This document shows, in pieces, positions 35,701-48,065 of a stretch of DNA of 64,000 nucleotides (the stretch's first letter is position 1; each line of letters starts with the position of its first letter). Position numbers and translations under genes: made by a program. Source of the DNA: Dicaeum eximium. Its lineage: Eukaryota > Chordata > Aves > Passeriformes > Dicaeidae. Where the stretch lies: contig VWZP01006135.1 in assembly GCA_013396995.1 (NCBI GenBank), positions 1-64,000 of the forward strand, read 5' to 3'. The notes below the pieces were generated by a model. It made no database searches, was not told the origin of the DNA, and saw only the letters and a program-made list of their open reading frames with translations.

Positions 35701-38700
35701 GTCTAAATGAAAACCAGCCTTTGAATTTATAACGTACTCTCTTCTAGATCCTGTATCTGAAGCCACCATGGACCTTAGCAAACCTTCTGAAATGTTATAA
35801 AAAACATTGGATGGCTGTTTTTGGTTATGTGGTGCCAAGGAGTTTACTTTCAACCATTGAATGTCTTTCTAAACACCTTTATGCAGGTAACAGTCCCTGA
35901 GAAAGTTAATTATAAACTTGTAAAAAGCCTCCATGTTCTGGTTTGAGTTATGGAACTGATTGTATCTATTAATGGTCTCCAATGTGTCAGAATTGTTTTG
36001 AAAAAGCAAATAATCCTTTTCCCTCCTTTGCCCCCATGTTACATGTGACCACATGATCTGCACTTGCCAAAAAAATTCTGGAGGAGCAGAGAATATTTAA
36101 TGTGGTGTGTGAGGGCAGGGAGGTTTGTTTTAAAAACAAGCCAACAAAAAAAAAAAAACCCACAAACCTTCCATTTGTTTAGAGATATCTTTGAGCATTT
36201 GATTTTGACAGACAGACCTGGTGAACTCCCCCAGAGGGTGCTGGCACTGCCCAGGCTCCCCAGGGAATGGGCACAGCCCCAAGGCTGCCGGAGCTCCAGG
36301 AGGGTTTGGGCAACGCTCCCAGGGATGGACAGGATGGGATTGTTGGGGTGTCTGGGCAGGGACAGGGGCTGGACTCCATGATCCTGATGGGTCTCTTCCC
36401 ACTCAGGATATCCTGTGATTTCTTGGTTCTACCTCTTTGGGATATTGCTTCTGCAGAAGTATTTTAGATATGCCAGTTGATCCTCTTGCAAGATGCCCGG
36501 ATAAATTTGGGAGACCTGGATAAGGAGTGAGCAATCTCATGCATGTTTCTCTGAGATTGTTGTACGTGATGCTTCTGAACAATTTTCTAGGCTTTTCATG
36601 TGCTTCTGTTAATCTAGGTATTTGAGTATTAAATTTGCCTGCCAAGACTGTTAAATCCTGACTTTCTTTTTTCTCCCTCTTACATTAATGTCTAAACATC
36701 AGATAAACCATTTGACTCCTCAACAGTGCGTATCCTACTCCAGGAATCGAAAAACTTGCTCCATGCTTTCAGCTGCAGGTCAGACTACAATGGTGTCCTG
36801 CCCCAGGCTTATGCTGAAGTGGCAAAACTGTGTGAGACCCTCGGGGGGGTAAGGGCAGCTTTGGTGTTTGTCCACCTCACCCCATCCTCAAGTTCTTCCA
36901 CGTTCCAAACCTGGCTTAGATTTCTTAATTACTCCTATTATTTCCACTGATTACTCCAGGAAATGTTGCTGGGGTATTTTCTAAATGAAGAAACCCTGAC
37001 TTCAACTTTTATTTTCATGCAGTGAATATCTGCCGACACATTTTTTCCCTAAATATAAATGTGTTAGTATTGAAAGGGTGACTGAAAACCATTATTTTTT
37101 CTTACTATTTCATTTGTATCTGATGAGCTTTAGAGGTTAAGGACATCTGTGTGATGCAGTCAGCCCTGAACCTGAGGTTCTGCTGGCAAGAGAATCAGGC
37201 TCTGTCTGAAAACTTGTCAGGAAGGCAATTCCTCCCTGTCAGGGTGGCAGGCCCTGGCACACGGTGCCTGGAGTAGCTGTGGCTGCACCTAGAAATGTCC
37301 AAGGCCAGGTTGAACAGGGCTTGGAGCACCCTGGGCTAGTGGAAGGTGTCCCTGCCCATGGCAGGGGGTGGCACTGGATGGGCCTTAAGGTCCCTTCCAG
37401 CCCAAACCATCAGGAGAGGCTTTGGATGCAGAGACTGTAATCAAGGTGACTCAAAGACTTCAGCCTTGATTTCTTGAGCATTGCTTCAAAAAAATCTGTA
37501 GAAGTGTGTAGATTCTGGTTTTCTGAAGTTAGGAACCAAACACATTGATTATTTGTTTGCTGAACTGTTTTATAAGGTGAGGGCAGACAGTGAGCAGGAT
37601 TTATCAGAAGACATCATGGTTCTTTCAGAAAATGCTGCGTGTGAAAAAATGGAAGCCACGATGCCCAATCTGCAAAGCACTGAGGAAAAAGAGCTACAGC
37701 CCAGCTTTCATGTGGCTCAGGAAAACAGGCACCAGGAAATCTGGTCAGTCCTGGAAGGTGTTTGGAACACCATGAACTTGTACAGGTACAGCTTGCTAAA
37801 ATGGCTCAGAACTAACACATAACCTTAGATAACTTTCAAACAAGCATACTTTAGAAACTGTGCTTTTTAACCCATAATTAATCTAAATTGAGACCCCCCC
37901 CCAAAAAAAAAAAAATCACACAACCTGTCACACAAAAATTGGGAGCATGCAAATTGTTATGTCAGTCTGCTGCTCTTTTTCTGTGCAGCAGCTGAAATGA
38001 GTTGCCCTGGAAAATGAAGTTGAAAACCCCACAAGTGTGAGACATCCATGGAAATCTTTCATTTATCCCTAAAATAGCATCTGAGATCTTAATTTTCTTG
38101 TGGTTATTTTCTTTCAAACCCAGTGGAGGTCTACTGGCTTATGCAAAATTCTATATCCTATTTTAAAACTTGAAAATAAATTTAAAATAGAAAACGTTTT
38201 GTTGTTGAGCAAAATTCTTCACTTTCTGAAATGCAGAATCTAGTGAATTTGCTTTCTCATGTAAATTCAGAATTGCAGGAAATTACCTCCTCTTCCATCT
38301 AGATGTTTTACCATTGCTTTTATTTTGGTTATTTCTGAAAAATCAGAAACTCACTGCAATGCCATATATTTTGGTAAAATCCTAATAGGTACTGTGTTTT
38401 CTTTTTGTTGTCTTAGTCTGGAATTTTTTCCAAGTAGGGGCTGTGAGCCAGCCAAACACAAAGGAACTCCATTTCTGGTGGTCTGTAAGGACTCAGCTAA
38501 TCAGCAGTGATAACTCCATTTCTGCATGGCCATTTATTCTGAGACTGTTTTAGATAGTTTTGACCTTTTTGTTTTAATAGACAAAATACAAGCACAAAAC
38601 AGACACTGGGGTTTCTCTGAATTCTGAGCTTTTTTATTAACTGCTTTTCTGTCTCTTCTTTATTTCTTTTGAATTTCAGTATTGAGCTATTCCAGAAGCT

Positions 38701-41700
38701 GGACCCCAGTGCAGTGGCCATGGCTGCCAAGGCCTCGTTTGAGGAGGCTTTTTTGGGCCTGCAGAAGCTGCTGGCAGCAGTGAAGGACATCCGTGAGGGC
38801 ATTGGCAGGTGAGCACTGCAGCCAGGCACAAAATGTGTGACAGGCACCCAAAGTCACAAAAGTCTGCAATACTTCAGCACCAAACCACTCTTTTTTCTGT
38901 ATGCTTGGTGACAAAAGTCCTTCTGTCAAGGCTGCCTTGAACCATTGATAGCAAATGGTCATGGAAGTGTTGCAGACATGGAGATCCCTTGTAGGGAATT
39001 GCCTTCTGTGTCTGGGATTTGTTTTCCAGTGTTTGACAAGCAAGTCGCCTCTGATCAGGTGTAACTGGAGCTAGTAATGGTTGATGATTATGATTGATAC
39101 ATCAGTTCTGATAGCAGGAACTTGGAATAATTCAGGGCATTGGTGTTTCAAATGTGAGGCTCACTCAGATGGGGGCAAAGTTCCAATAGAGTGAAGGACA
39201 TAAAGATTTGGGGATTTGCTGTTCCCAGTTCCAGTGTTCTTCATGACAGCCATAACAATGACAATCAGCTGCATTCTCTCTTTAGGCAGGATTATATTCC
39301 CTCTGTCTTCCTAGAATCACAGAATTCCAGAATGGTTTGAGTTGGGAGGGACCTTAAAGCCCATCCAGTGCCACCCCTGCCATGGGCAGGGACACCTTCC
39401 ACTATCCCAGGTTGCTCCAAGCCCATCCAGCCTGGCCTTGGACACTGCCAGGGATCCAGAGGCAGCCACAGCTTCTCTGGGCACCCTGTGCCAGGGCCTG
39501 CCCACCTTCACAGGGAACAATTCTTTCCCAGTATCCCATCTATCCCTGCCCTCTGGCAGGGGGAGTGTCACCTGGACATTTTATAAGTTTCTTGGATGCA
39601 AACTTGCTGAGTTTTTCCTTCCATGGGAAAGCTCACTTCTAAGCGCAGATTTCTGTAAAAACAAATGTGTGTGTGTGTTCAAGGACAAATGTATTCTTTT
39701 GCCCTGTCTCCCACATGGGGAATGGGAGCCTTCTCTGTCTCAACCTATGATACAGAGAATTGCTATCTCTCTGACTTCATAAGCATTTTCTGGCATTCTA
39801 GCAGTTTGGGACTGGGTGTGAAGAAGAAAAGATGTTAGCTCAGAACCTGGGCACATACAGCCCAAAATACTTCTGAACAATGGAGTCATTTTAATAAATC
39901 ATATAAGCCTTCTGTTACTGGAGTCAAAGAGTCCTGATTCACCCCCAGTGGGACACCAGCAACAATAGGGGAGCCCCATCCCTCTGCTGGTTTTTTTACA
40001 GCACAAAAAATTGGAAGTTTCAGGAAGAATAAGGAGTCTCCTGTGTTGTCTTGGCTTAGTCCTTTTTTCATGGCAGTGAAATACAGATCCATTCGAATAA
40101 TTGCAGTCTCTCTTTCAAATATAAATGATCATAATACTATAAAATTAGAAGCAGAAAAATATGGGTAGAAATGTGAGCTTGAGCAGCTGGGTGCTAATGG
40201 ATTCCATTTATTGCTGGTGGGTTTTTTCCCTCTAAGGAAATGGTTTCAATAAAGCAGGTTACTGCTAAACTTTGCTCTCTTCATTCTGATGCTAAAGCTT
40301 TTGCAACAGATCCTGTGGTATCAGTTTATAGGTGTGGTGGATGAGACTGGGAAAGGGAATATGGAATATTCAGAATTATTATTTTTGTGTTGCAGAGGTA
40401 TTTCATTGAAAACTGTTGGTTTTTTTTGTGGGAGAGCTCTGTAAAAATAAAAACTCCTGAAATACACAGGCTGATTGTTGGAATGGAGTAGTTTTCCTGG
40501 GTACTTTGGAAATGTCTGCTCTGATGAGCAGGTTTGCAGTAGGTGGCATCGTGGAGCAAGAAATGAGGAGAATTTGCACCAAGCATTCACTGCATTGGCC
40601 TTGAGTGGGATTTAAAGAGGGATTTAAATCCCTTGGAGGGATTTGAGGGACTTTGAGAGTTCTGAGGAGCTTTTCCAAAGAGCCAGGAACTAAGTTAAAG
40701 TCTCATTGCAGTTTTATGAACTTTACAGAGTATTAAAGCAAAAATTCAGAAGTTTCATAGAATCAGAATAGTTGAGGTTGTAAGAGACCTTAAAGCTCAA
40801 CTTGTTCCATCCCCTGCCATGGGCAGAGACACCTCACTTTAATTTTGCTGTAAAACTGACCTTGCAGTGTATTTATTTTTCTTGATTCTTGAAAAAATGC
40901 CTCTCAGTGACCTAATCTATTGGCTTGATTGCAGCAAAGGAGGCACTGGAGAACAAATAGTGAGAAAGTTCTGGCTTGAATATTTGGAGGTAACACAGCT
41001 TTTAGTGATAAAATACAACTGATTCTGTGGTACCTTCTAATCCCTGCTGTCCAGAACAAAGAGAGAAAATATCTTGTTGTCCTAGTTTAGGACAAATTTT
41101 GGGGAAAAAATTTGGAAGCTTTACCAGTAAATTGTATTGAAAGTTCAACTGCATTAAAAGTTTAGATTTTCAGATTGTTAAAAAAATTAGAAAAACATGA
41201 TGATGCTTGTTGAGATAAATGTAATGATACCCTTAATCATAAAAAAATACTACACCAATGGCACTACCCCAGCTATTCAGGCTTGATAGCCAGAACATGT
41301 TAATGATAAATACAGATACAGAAAAGGAAAAAAAAAAAAAAAGCTGTTTCATTGAAGATGTGTCAGTAACAGCTTTTGGCACATTACCCTCTCCTGGTAA
41401 CTTTTGTAACAGCGGGCAGGTTTTTTTATTTTGACTTGGCTTCTTCCTCTAACAGCATTGGTAGCAGAGTGGTATTTGTATAGCACAATTCTGGATGCCA
41501 GCAATGACAGCCTTCAGCTCTGAAATGAAGAATAATCAGTACAGTTAGCATATTCTAACTGTATACCTTTACTATTGGGAATGAGCAAATGGTAAGAAAC
41601 CTCTGAAATGCAAGCATCCAGTAAAATTGTGAAACCATTACATGATTTTAAATTATTTTGGATTGAGGATTTGTGAGTGTTCTCACTGGTGGTTTATATT

Positions 41701-44700
41701 TGTATTTGGGTTGGGTATTATTTGGAAGCAGTTAATTGGGGCACCTTATTTAAGGTCTCTTAAATTAACTCTTTAAAATACAACAGGGGTTTAGATTAGC
41801 TGATGTTTGCCCTCAGCTGAATAGAACTTGTGATTCCAAGCTTTTATATGCAGCCTTAGGGAATTGGACATTGTCTTCATGTTTCCTGCCAAGTTTCTTT
41901 TAGATAAGAAATCCTTGTTCATAGGAAAGAAAGAAAATTCAGTCTTCGGTGAACTGATAAAGTTATTTCAAGTTGGATTTTTTCTTTTCATCTGTTGGCT
42001 AGAAAAGAATTTTTTGTTCACATTCCAACTTGAAAATCACTCACAGCTTACAGTATATACACTTAGATACAGGCCTCCTAAATATTTATACTAATATACT
42101 GTCACCTGCAAAAATATTTGTGTTACTGACTGCATAAGGAGCCTGAATTCTGCTTTTCTAATATTTTATCAAAATGGAATTTCTCTCACACTCCCAATGG
42201 TTTGGAAAAATGTGGTTTAGTCAAGGGCTTCGTAAACATTTGTAAATTAAAAATGTAATTTCTTAAGACTTAAGTAGTGCAGGAGAGTGTTACTGTATCT
42301 GAACTGATCACTGAATTTAAATAATTTAAAATCAATTCTGCAGTGTACTAGTTTTAGTGCAGAACTCTACAGATGTAGAGAAACTCTGTCCTCTTTATTT
42401 TTTCAGCTCGTCAGTGGAGGAATTGAGGTCTCTCCTCCTTGGTGTCTCAATAGAGAATTGTCTTCATTCCCTTAGGCTCCTGTGTCAGTTAACAATTTCT
42501 GCCATAAAGTCCCAGTAAAATCTCTGGATGAAGAGCTCTGCCTTTAGTCTTCTCTGCACACAATCTCTTTCTGGAAATAAAATGGAGATTAGCTCGCTGT
42601 TCTAAAAGTATCAGACATTCCAATCACTACTTATTTGATCTTCATGGTTTTATGCATTTAAGTGAAACTCGAAACAGAACTTACCTGCAGCCTTCTCTGC
42701 TGCCAGGCCCAAACTGAAATGTTCTGTTGTGTCAGTTTTAATGACAACTGTAAGAAATAAAGCTCCAGTAGAGCTGGAGTGGGCAGTGCTCCCCAGGGAG
42801 CAGGGCAGAGGTGGTGTGGGCTGGGCTTTTTCACTTCTACTTGATAAGTTCATTTCTGGTCCTTTCCAAATAAGCTTTGCCTTTTCCCAGATCTTTTCTG
42901 TGCACAAGTAAGGAACCACCTTTTGAGCTATTTCCTATCAATTTCTGTTTATTATTGTATCTTACACCTTGTGTTTGGTATCAGATGAATGATAGGACAG
43001 GAGATAAACACTGAGAGTGGTTTGGGAAGCAGTTGAGATAAAATCATCAAGTCTGTCTCCTTTCTCCCTCCTGCCCCAAGACAGCATTTAACCTCCAATT
43101 GGTGGCAAGTGTCCATAGTAATTTCTTGGGTCTCTCTGTGACATTCCCTTCTTTACCTCACATGCTCAATATTTTCAGAAGACTCTGTAGAACCACACTG
43201 GGGCTCTTAGGTTGAAGCTGAAGTACAGAATGGGGGGTGTTGTAGTGTGGTTCTGCAAAGCTGTGCTGATGGAAAGGCCAAGTGATTCCATGGATTTCCA
43301 CCCTCTGCTTTTGAACCAGTGTGGAGAGAGGAGCAGCAGCAGTGGTTAGTGTTGTAGTGTTGGGGTTCACATGGCTGCCTAGAACAGTTTGATGTAAAAT
43401 CCCTTTGGTTCATGGATTACTGATTTAGAGACAGTTCTCTAGACATAGTTCTGTAGTTGAGGCAGATGTTTTATCACTGAGAAACTTCCATGGAAAGGAG
43501 GGCAACTTGATTTAATGAAGTAACAGAGGCAGAGTCAATGCTCCTACAGACAGGTCCAGATTTCCCAGTGTACACCTTCCCTTAAAATGTCCATTTTCCA
43601 TAGCACAGGGTGGTGGCTACAGGTATGAAAGGAACATGAAGTGATTGAAAGCAGTAGGGAGCAGTGGTGCTGAGAAATCATTGCTCTGCAGACAGGAATG
43701 TGTCAGTTTTGTACAGAAGAATATATTCCCAGACTGGAACTGGTATTGCAACCCATATTTAGCTGCAGACAGCACCAGGCTGTTTCATGAGTGCTGACCT
43801 GTTGGGAATCTGTGGGGGAAGTTATGGCGCAGGCTCTTCCCTCAGCAGCTTCCCAGAGCTCTGTGTGGAGTGAGGGCTCTCCCCTCAAAACAACAAGTCT
43901 CTTATATTTGGAGCTGCTGTAAAACTTGGAGCCAAATGTCAGACTTCTCAATACATGGTACAAACCCAGAAACCATTGGCATCATCCAAGGAAAGGCCAT
44001 AAAATGAGGTACAAGATTTAACATAAGTTATTTGGATGATTAATTACACAATTTGGTTTTTTTCCCCAAAGAGCTGGAGGCACAGTGGGTTTGTCCATAC
44101 ATCTGAGGTCTTACAGGGATACACTTGAGTGTGTTCCCTCCATCTTTCCTCTGGAGAGCTCCCATGGCCACGTTTTCCACTGGCAGCTCTGTCACTTATC
44201 CCTGTGTGTCCTTGGCACAGCAGGAAGAATGGGGATGGACAGATTTTGCCTCAGCATTTTGTGATGGCCTTGGAGTGAGGTTATTCATAACACCTTAGCT
44301 TTTACCTTGTGTCCACTTGTGCATGCAGGCTGATGGCAGCAGTCAGGCAGGTTCTGCCTGGGCTGGAGGGAATGACTCCATGAGGAATCAGCCTCTCCCA
44401 GGCTCGGGATGCTCCGCTCCTGCTGCTGCAGGTGCTGGGTGTGATAGGCAGGGCTGGATAGCCTGGAGCTGCTGGGTGGGAATGGGATCTGCTGAGGGGA
44501 ATGGGAGCTGCTGGGTGGGAATGGGATCTGCTGAGGGGAATGGGAGCTGCTGTGCAGTTCCAGCTGCCAGGATTCCCAGTGTTTCCATGGAGGGTTGCTG
44601 GCAGCTTCTCCCTGCCGGGTTTTCCGCTGTCAAAGCCGGCTGTCGCCGAGGTGTCCTGGGAAGGCTCTGAGGTGTTTTTAGGCAGAGCAGCCAGTTGGTT

Positions 44701-47700
44701 CTCTTCCTGACTCGTAGTTGGCAGGTTTAAAGCAAACATTTTGGGTACTGCTGCTTAGGAAGTGGGGGGGAAAAGAATGCATGACTAATTTTTGGTGATA
44801 ATTCCTATGAAAAATGATGAGAAAAACCTGTAGACACTCTGCTTTTAGAGTGGACTCTACAATAAATCCTGTGCTGTGTCATGGTCTTCCAGCCTGCTTG
44901 AAACACAGGGTCCTTTAACTGGTATTTTTAAACTTATTCTGTTACTCTCCTGTTTTTTTCAATTCCTAATTAATTCATTTATAAATGAAGCTTACAGCTT
45001 GCAAGAGGAGGGAGAGGAGAATTTGGGCACTTTCCCATGGCAAAGTAAATAGAGCTTTCCCCAAAAGATTTTTTCTTTTTCCAAGTCCAGTCATTATCTT
45101 AATGATGATTTAACTATGTAAGACTTAAAAATCAGAACTTTATCAGTATTTCTTAATATATATGAGGTGTTACTTGTGTTTTAATGTTGATTTTAAGGTA
45201 CATTTTGCAGCATTTAGGAGAGTTCTGCTTTTCCTGGTGAATGCAAATGAAGTTACACTGAGGTGGAACTGAATTGTATCTGCCTAAATAGATGAGGGTA
45301 ATTAATTTTGTTAAAGACCAACTTCTTTATTGGATGGGATTTGGAGCCTTGTGGTGTCCATCAAGGTGCTTCATTAAAGCCACCTCTCTTCAGCTGCTAC
45401 ATCCCATTGGCCCTTGGCAGTACTGGGTGGGAATTGGTGGTTATTAGAAGTAGCAAAAATGGGAAGTGAATTGCAGCATTTGGGCTGCACATGGGCATCT
45501 GGAGGGAATGAGTTAAAGCTGGGAATGTTGTGTATCCTGGGAAGCTTTGCTGTGGTTCCATGTGAGCCCAGGGGCCTCGCTGGTGGGCACCAAAGGGCTT
45601 TCATCAGTGCTGGGTTTCCTCCCTCCTCATGCAGAAATGGCTCACAAAAACGTGGAGGGAATTTTTAATTAGAAAAAGCCTCCAGAAAAGTCCTCACAGA
45701 AATAATAAGCTCTTTAATTCTGTTAGAGTAGTGGAAGGGAAAATTCTTCAAAGTTCATAGTTTCCTTTTTGTTCAAGTAATTTTTTTTCCTTGAAGATTT
45801 CTGACTTATTTTTTTAACTCTTTCATAGACTCCCTTTCTACTTGCTTTAAAGCATCCCCAAACTTTTCTTTTTCAGAATTTTGACCCCAGCCAGCAGTTT
45901 CCAAGATATTTGGACGCTCTATAACTTCCTCAGAAGACATGAGGTATGACATTTTCTTTGGTGTTTGATCACTTCACTTACAGCTTTTATTTCAAGTAGC
46001 TCTGAGGTCATGTCTCATCACTGTATTTCCATTAAGAATTTTGACTCTTTGCTCTTATTTATTAGCTGCTAAACATAAAGATAGATTTTGGTTGAATTTC
46101 AAGAGGTATTTGAGTTGTTGGTGTGATTTGCTGAGCGCTCACTTGGTGTGAATGACTTGCTGTTGAGAGTAAAAAGCCTTGAAATTAATGTTTTCAGTAG
46201 AATATTTCTGTTTAATATGTTACATATTTCAGGCTTGCAGTGCTCTGCTATGCAGGGAAATATATTTGGGGTTTGGGCCTTCACATATATTTTTGGAATT
46301 GATGCAAATCAGAGCTTATTTAATTTGAGATAGACACATATATCTATGTATATGTATATCTAAATAAAACTATGGGGTAACTTAAGAGGGGAGGAAGAAT
46401 TATTGAAGGTCTTTTAGATTTGTGCAGAAGTGGTTGGAAAATGGAGCTGGAATTTGTAATATTAGATTTTATTACCAGATACAGTATGACTTTTTAAATG
46501 TACTGTCTCAACTTGAGAGCCTGTTAGGGAATACATGAGCTGTATCTGCTGTTCCTACTGTGTAATTGTAGCAGACATGTGATACTTGATAAATAGCTAT
46601 ATTAATTCTTTCCTCTTTGTTTTAGATCAATAACAGTCTCAAATTCACTGCTGAGGAGCTGTATGAGTGTGTTTCACAGGAGTTCTACAGGTGAGCCAGT
46701 TACTGACCCCATGGGGGGGTTGAGGCAGCTTTTGTACCTGTATTAACCAAGGTACCATGAGGGGAATCATCTGGGTCTGTAAAAATCCTCCTTTGTAGGA
46801 ATAGTGTAGGGAAAAGAAATGGGGGATTTTTAAAATTCCCTTCTTAATTTTAATGCCCGATAAACACAGAGCAGGAGAGGACAGAAATTAAATTGGAGAT
46901 GAGGCATCAGTGCCTACATGGTGATTTTCAGCTGTTGGAGGTGAGGTGTTGAGCCCTCTTTCCTCTGCCAGTGGTTTCTGGCTCATTTCTTTATGAATTT
47001 CTGTCGCTGAAGGTTTGTGAATCCAGGCTCTGGGAGGTTTCTAAAATGCCATTGTGATTTTTAATAATTCTGATCTGGCTAATAAAGGACAGATAACTGG
47101 TTTTTGTTGTTGTGTAGATAGGAATGAGCTGTCACAGGCCAGGATCAACAGACTGAAAGGCTGGAGGGTGAACTACTGTAAAAAGCTTCTCTTTGCCTGG
47201 ATTGATTGTGGGTCCCTGAATCTTCTGTGAAGTTCACTGTGCAGATTGCAGGATCAGGGGAGAAAGTTATTCAGGGAGGGAGACATTCAGTATTTGTATC
47301 AGTAATAAAAAACAGTTTAAAAGCTTCACTCCCACAAGCTGATGGCTCTAGACCTGTATTGATACAGGCATAAGGAAAACAGTGTGTGGAAATTGGTGCT
47401 CAGCAGAGTAAAACAGATACTTTGGAGACTGCTCTGGCAGCCCTCAGGCTGTGCTTAGTGAGCTCAGTGATTGGGGTTTTCTTCCTTTTTTGAGGAGCAG
47501 CTTTTAAATGGTCTTTTGAGAAAGGTTTCCAAAAGATTCTAAGTTAGGGTGTGTTTATATGTGATCACGGTGAGATTACTCTTTTGAAAGGATCTAAGTG
47601 GTAAGTGGGTGTAGCCAGATCCTGATTTTCAGTGTGAGTACAGGATATGTCAGGTGTATGAAGGATGGTTTGAACTGCACCTTCCAGAATCCCAGATCTC

Positions 47701-48065
47701 TCCAGAAAGTGGATGTCAGTGACCTGCCCTGCCACTTGTTCCACTTTACCTGCCCTGGAAGGGAACAGGAGCTCTGCCTGTGGCAGCTGTGGGTTGCCTG
47801 TTGTGAGGAGCTCATGTGAAATCCTCAGATTTAGCACCTGTAGTGCAAAAGTCACTGCTGCTGCTTGAGTTTGATGGAAACGTCCTTGAAAATGTAAGGA
47901 GTATATGTCAAGATTCCTGTTCTGCTGTGTCCTGCTAACCTTTCTCTCCTGTCTCCCAGGGAGAGGCTGGAAGTGGGCTGCTGCCAGCTGGCACAGCTGG
48001 AGCAGACGCTGGAGCAGTGCCAGGCGTCTGTGCACAGAGAGGCCGAGAGCCGGGGCTGGCTCTGA
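23720..48065 (+). CDS. SWT1: SWT1, nuclear RNA endoribonuclease homologue (PIN domain)
   Basis: There are eighteen coding exons: 23720-23785, 26451-26509, 27199-27937, 28978-29049, 29189-29245, 29843-29972, 30101-30202, 31728-31925, 32255-32348, 33549-33685, 34358-34506, 35748-35886, 36703-36848, 37577-37785, 38680-38808, 45877-45943, 46626-46690 and 47960-48065. The sum is 2664 nt, or 887 residues, close to human SWT1 (about 900). The N-terminal third is lysine- and glutamate-rich and probably disordered. Residues about 380-540 form a PIN nuclease fold: VVIDTNIM, then WVVLQELDNLKKGK, then CTDDKNLCNKA. The acidic residues that bind metal in PIN enzymes are present. The C-terminal helical domain includes ILETEMKLAFGNLWME. 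In yeast, Swt1 cleaves mRNPs in nuclear quality control at the pore. By homology the vertebrate protein should act likewise, but this is inferred. The ATG follows the acceptor at 23710 and encodes MSKKKLKK. Confidence 0.96.
24988..25720 (+). mobile_element. Candidate solo LTR of an endogenous retrovirus in SWT1 intron 1
   Basis: It possibly begins TGTTGG at 24988. A TATA-like ctataaaaatgc (about 25420), a pyrimidine-rich downstream part and caataaagttc (about 25600) followed by GT-rich sequence give an LTR-like layout in the same direction as SWT1. No gag or pol reading frame is attached. The 3' border and target duplication are uncertain. Confidence 0.55.
27199..27937 (+). CDS. SWT1: SWT1 large N-terminal exon (charged, low complexity)
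   Basis: This 739-bp exon (acceptor 'tttctgtag', donor CAG|GTAATG) encodes about 246 residues of Lys/Arg/Ser/Glu-rich sequence with KKRHRSSH, several basic clusters that could act as nuclear import signals, and a seven-glutamate acidic run (WEEEEEEED). A basic helix (LQRDKALKKKREKAELRKLK) may form a coiled coil. No enzymatic motif is visible. Confidence 0.93.
28575..28715 (-). mobile_element. CR1 LINE tail (- strand)
   Basis: 'tgaggttggaaggcacctct', 'cccccttgctcaagcaggg', 'gagactccacaacctctct' and 'gggcagcctggtc' are CR1 signatures. It lies in a SWT1 intron, antisense. Confidence 0.85.
30101..33685 (+). CDS. SWT1: SWT1 PIN-domain exons
   Basis: Exons 30101-30202, 31728-31925, 32255-32348 and 33549-33685 carry the nuclease core. 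Asp of VIDTN, Glu of LQELDNL, Asp of DDRVLQCC and Asp of CTDDKNL are the expected metal-binding positions. Three borders are clear. The donor after 31925 (ACAT|GTGCAA) was chosen because only it keeps the frame into YGLSDENNDD. Confidence 0.85.
36205..36420 (+). mobile_element. CR1 LINE 3' end (+ strand)
   Basis: 'gggcaacgctcccagggatg' and 'ggctggactccatgatcctg' followed by 'gggtctcttcccactcagg' is the sense CR1 3' terminus. It lies in a SWT1 intron. Confidence 0.82.
37225..37415 (+). mobile_element. CR1 LINE 3' end (+ strand)
   Basis: 'gtccaaggccaggttgaaca', 'gaaggtgtccctgcccatgg' and 'ttaaggtcccttccagccca' mark a sense CR1 tail. It lies about 160 bases before the SWT1 exon at 37577. Confidence 0.87.
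37577..37785 (+). CDS. SWT1: SWT1 exon with an unusual acceptor
   Basis: The frame requires entry at 37577 (TATAAG|GTGAGG) or 21 bases later at 37598. The exon encodes VRADSEQDLSEDIMV to HQEIWSVLEGVWNTMNLY, which matches the SWT1 motif around RHQEIWS. The donor is ACAG|GTACAG at 37786. A CR1 tail ends about 160 bases upstream. Confidence 0.85.
39313..39560 (-). mobile_element. CR1 LINE tail (- strand)
   Basis: It starts 'agaatcacagaattccagaa', continues 'gagggaccttaaagccca' and 'gccttggacactgccaggga', and ends near 'cctctggcagg'. It lies in the large SWT1 intron. Confidence 0.88.
40755..40840 (-). mobile_element. CR1 LINE tail fragment (- strand)
   Basis: 'ttcatagaatcagaatagtt', 'agagaccttaaagctc' and 'ccatgggcagagacacc' form a short, degenerate CR1 end in the large SWT1 intron. 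Confidence 0.78.
44466..44552. repeat. 39-bp tandem repeat, about 2.2 copies
   Basis: The unit begins gagctgctgggtgggaatgg and recurs 39 bases later (44466 and 44505), with a partial third copy from about 44544. The two full copies are virtually identical, so the duplication is recent. Confidence 0.88.

Larger units (their letters stand above)
38809..45876 (+). other. SWT1: Large SWT1 intron (7.1 kb)
   Basis: The intron runs between the exons ending ...REGIG and starting ILTPASSFQD. It holds CR1 tails at about 39313-39560 and 40755-40840 and a 39-bp tandem repeat at 44466-44552. In the remaining sequence I see no exon, RNA gene or further repeat family. Confidence 0.7.
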
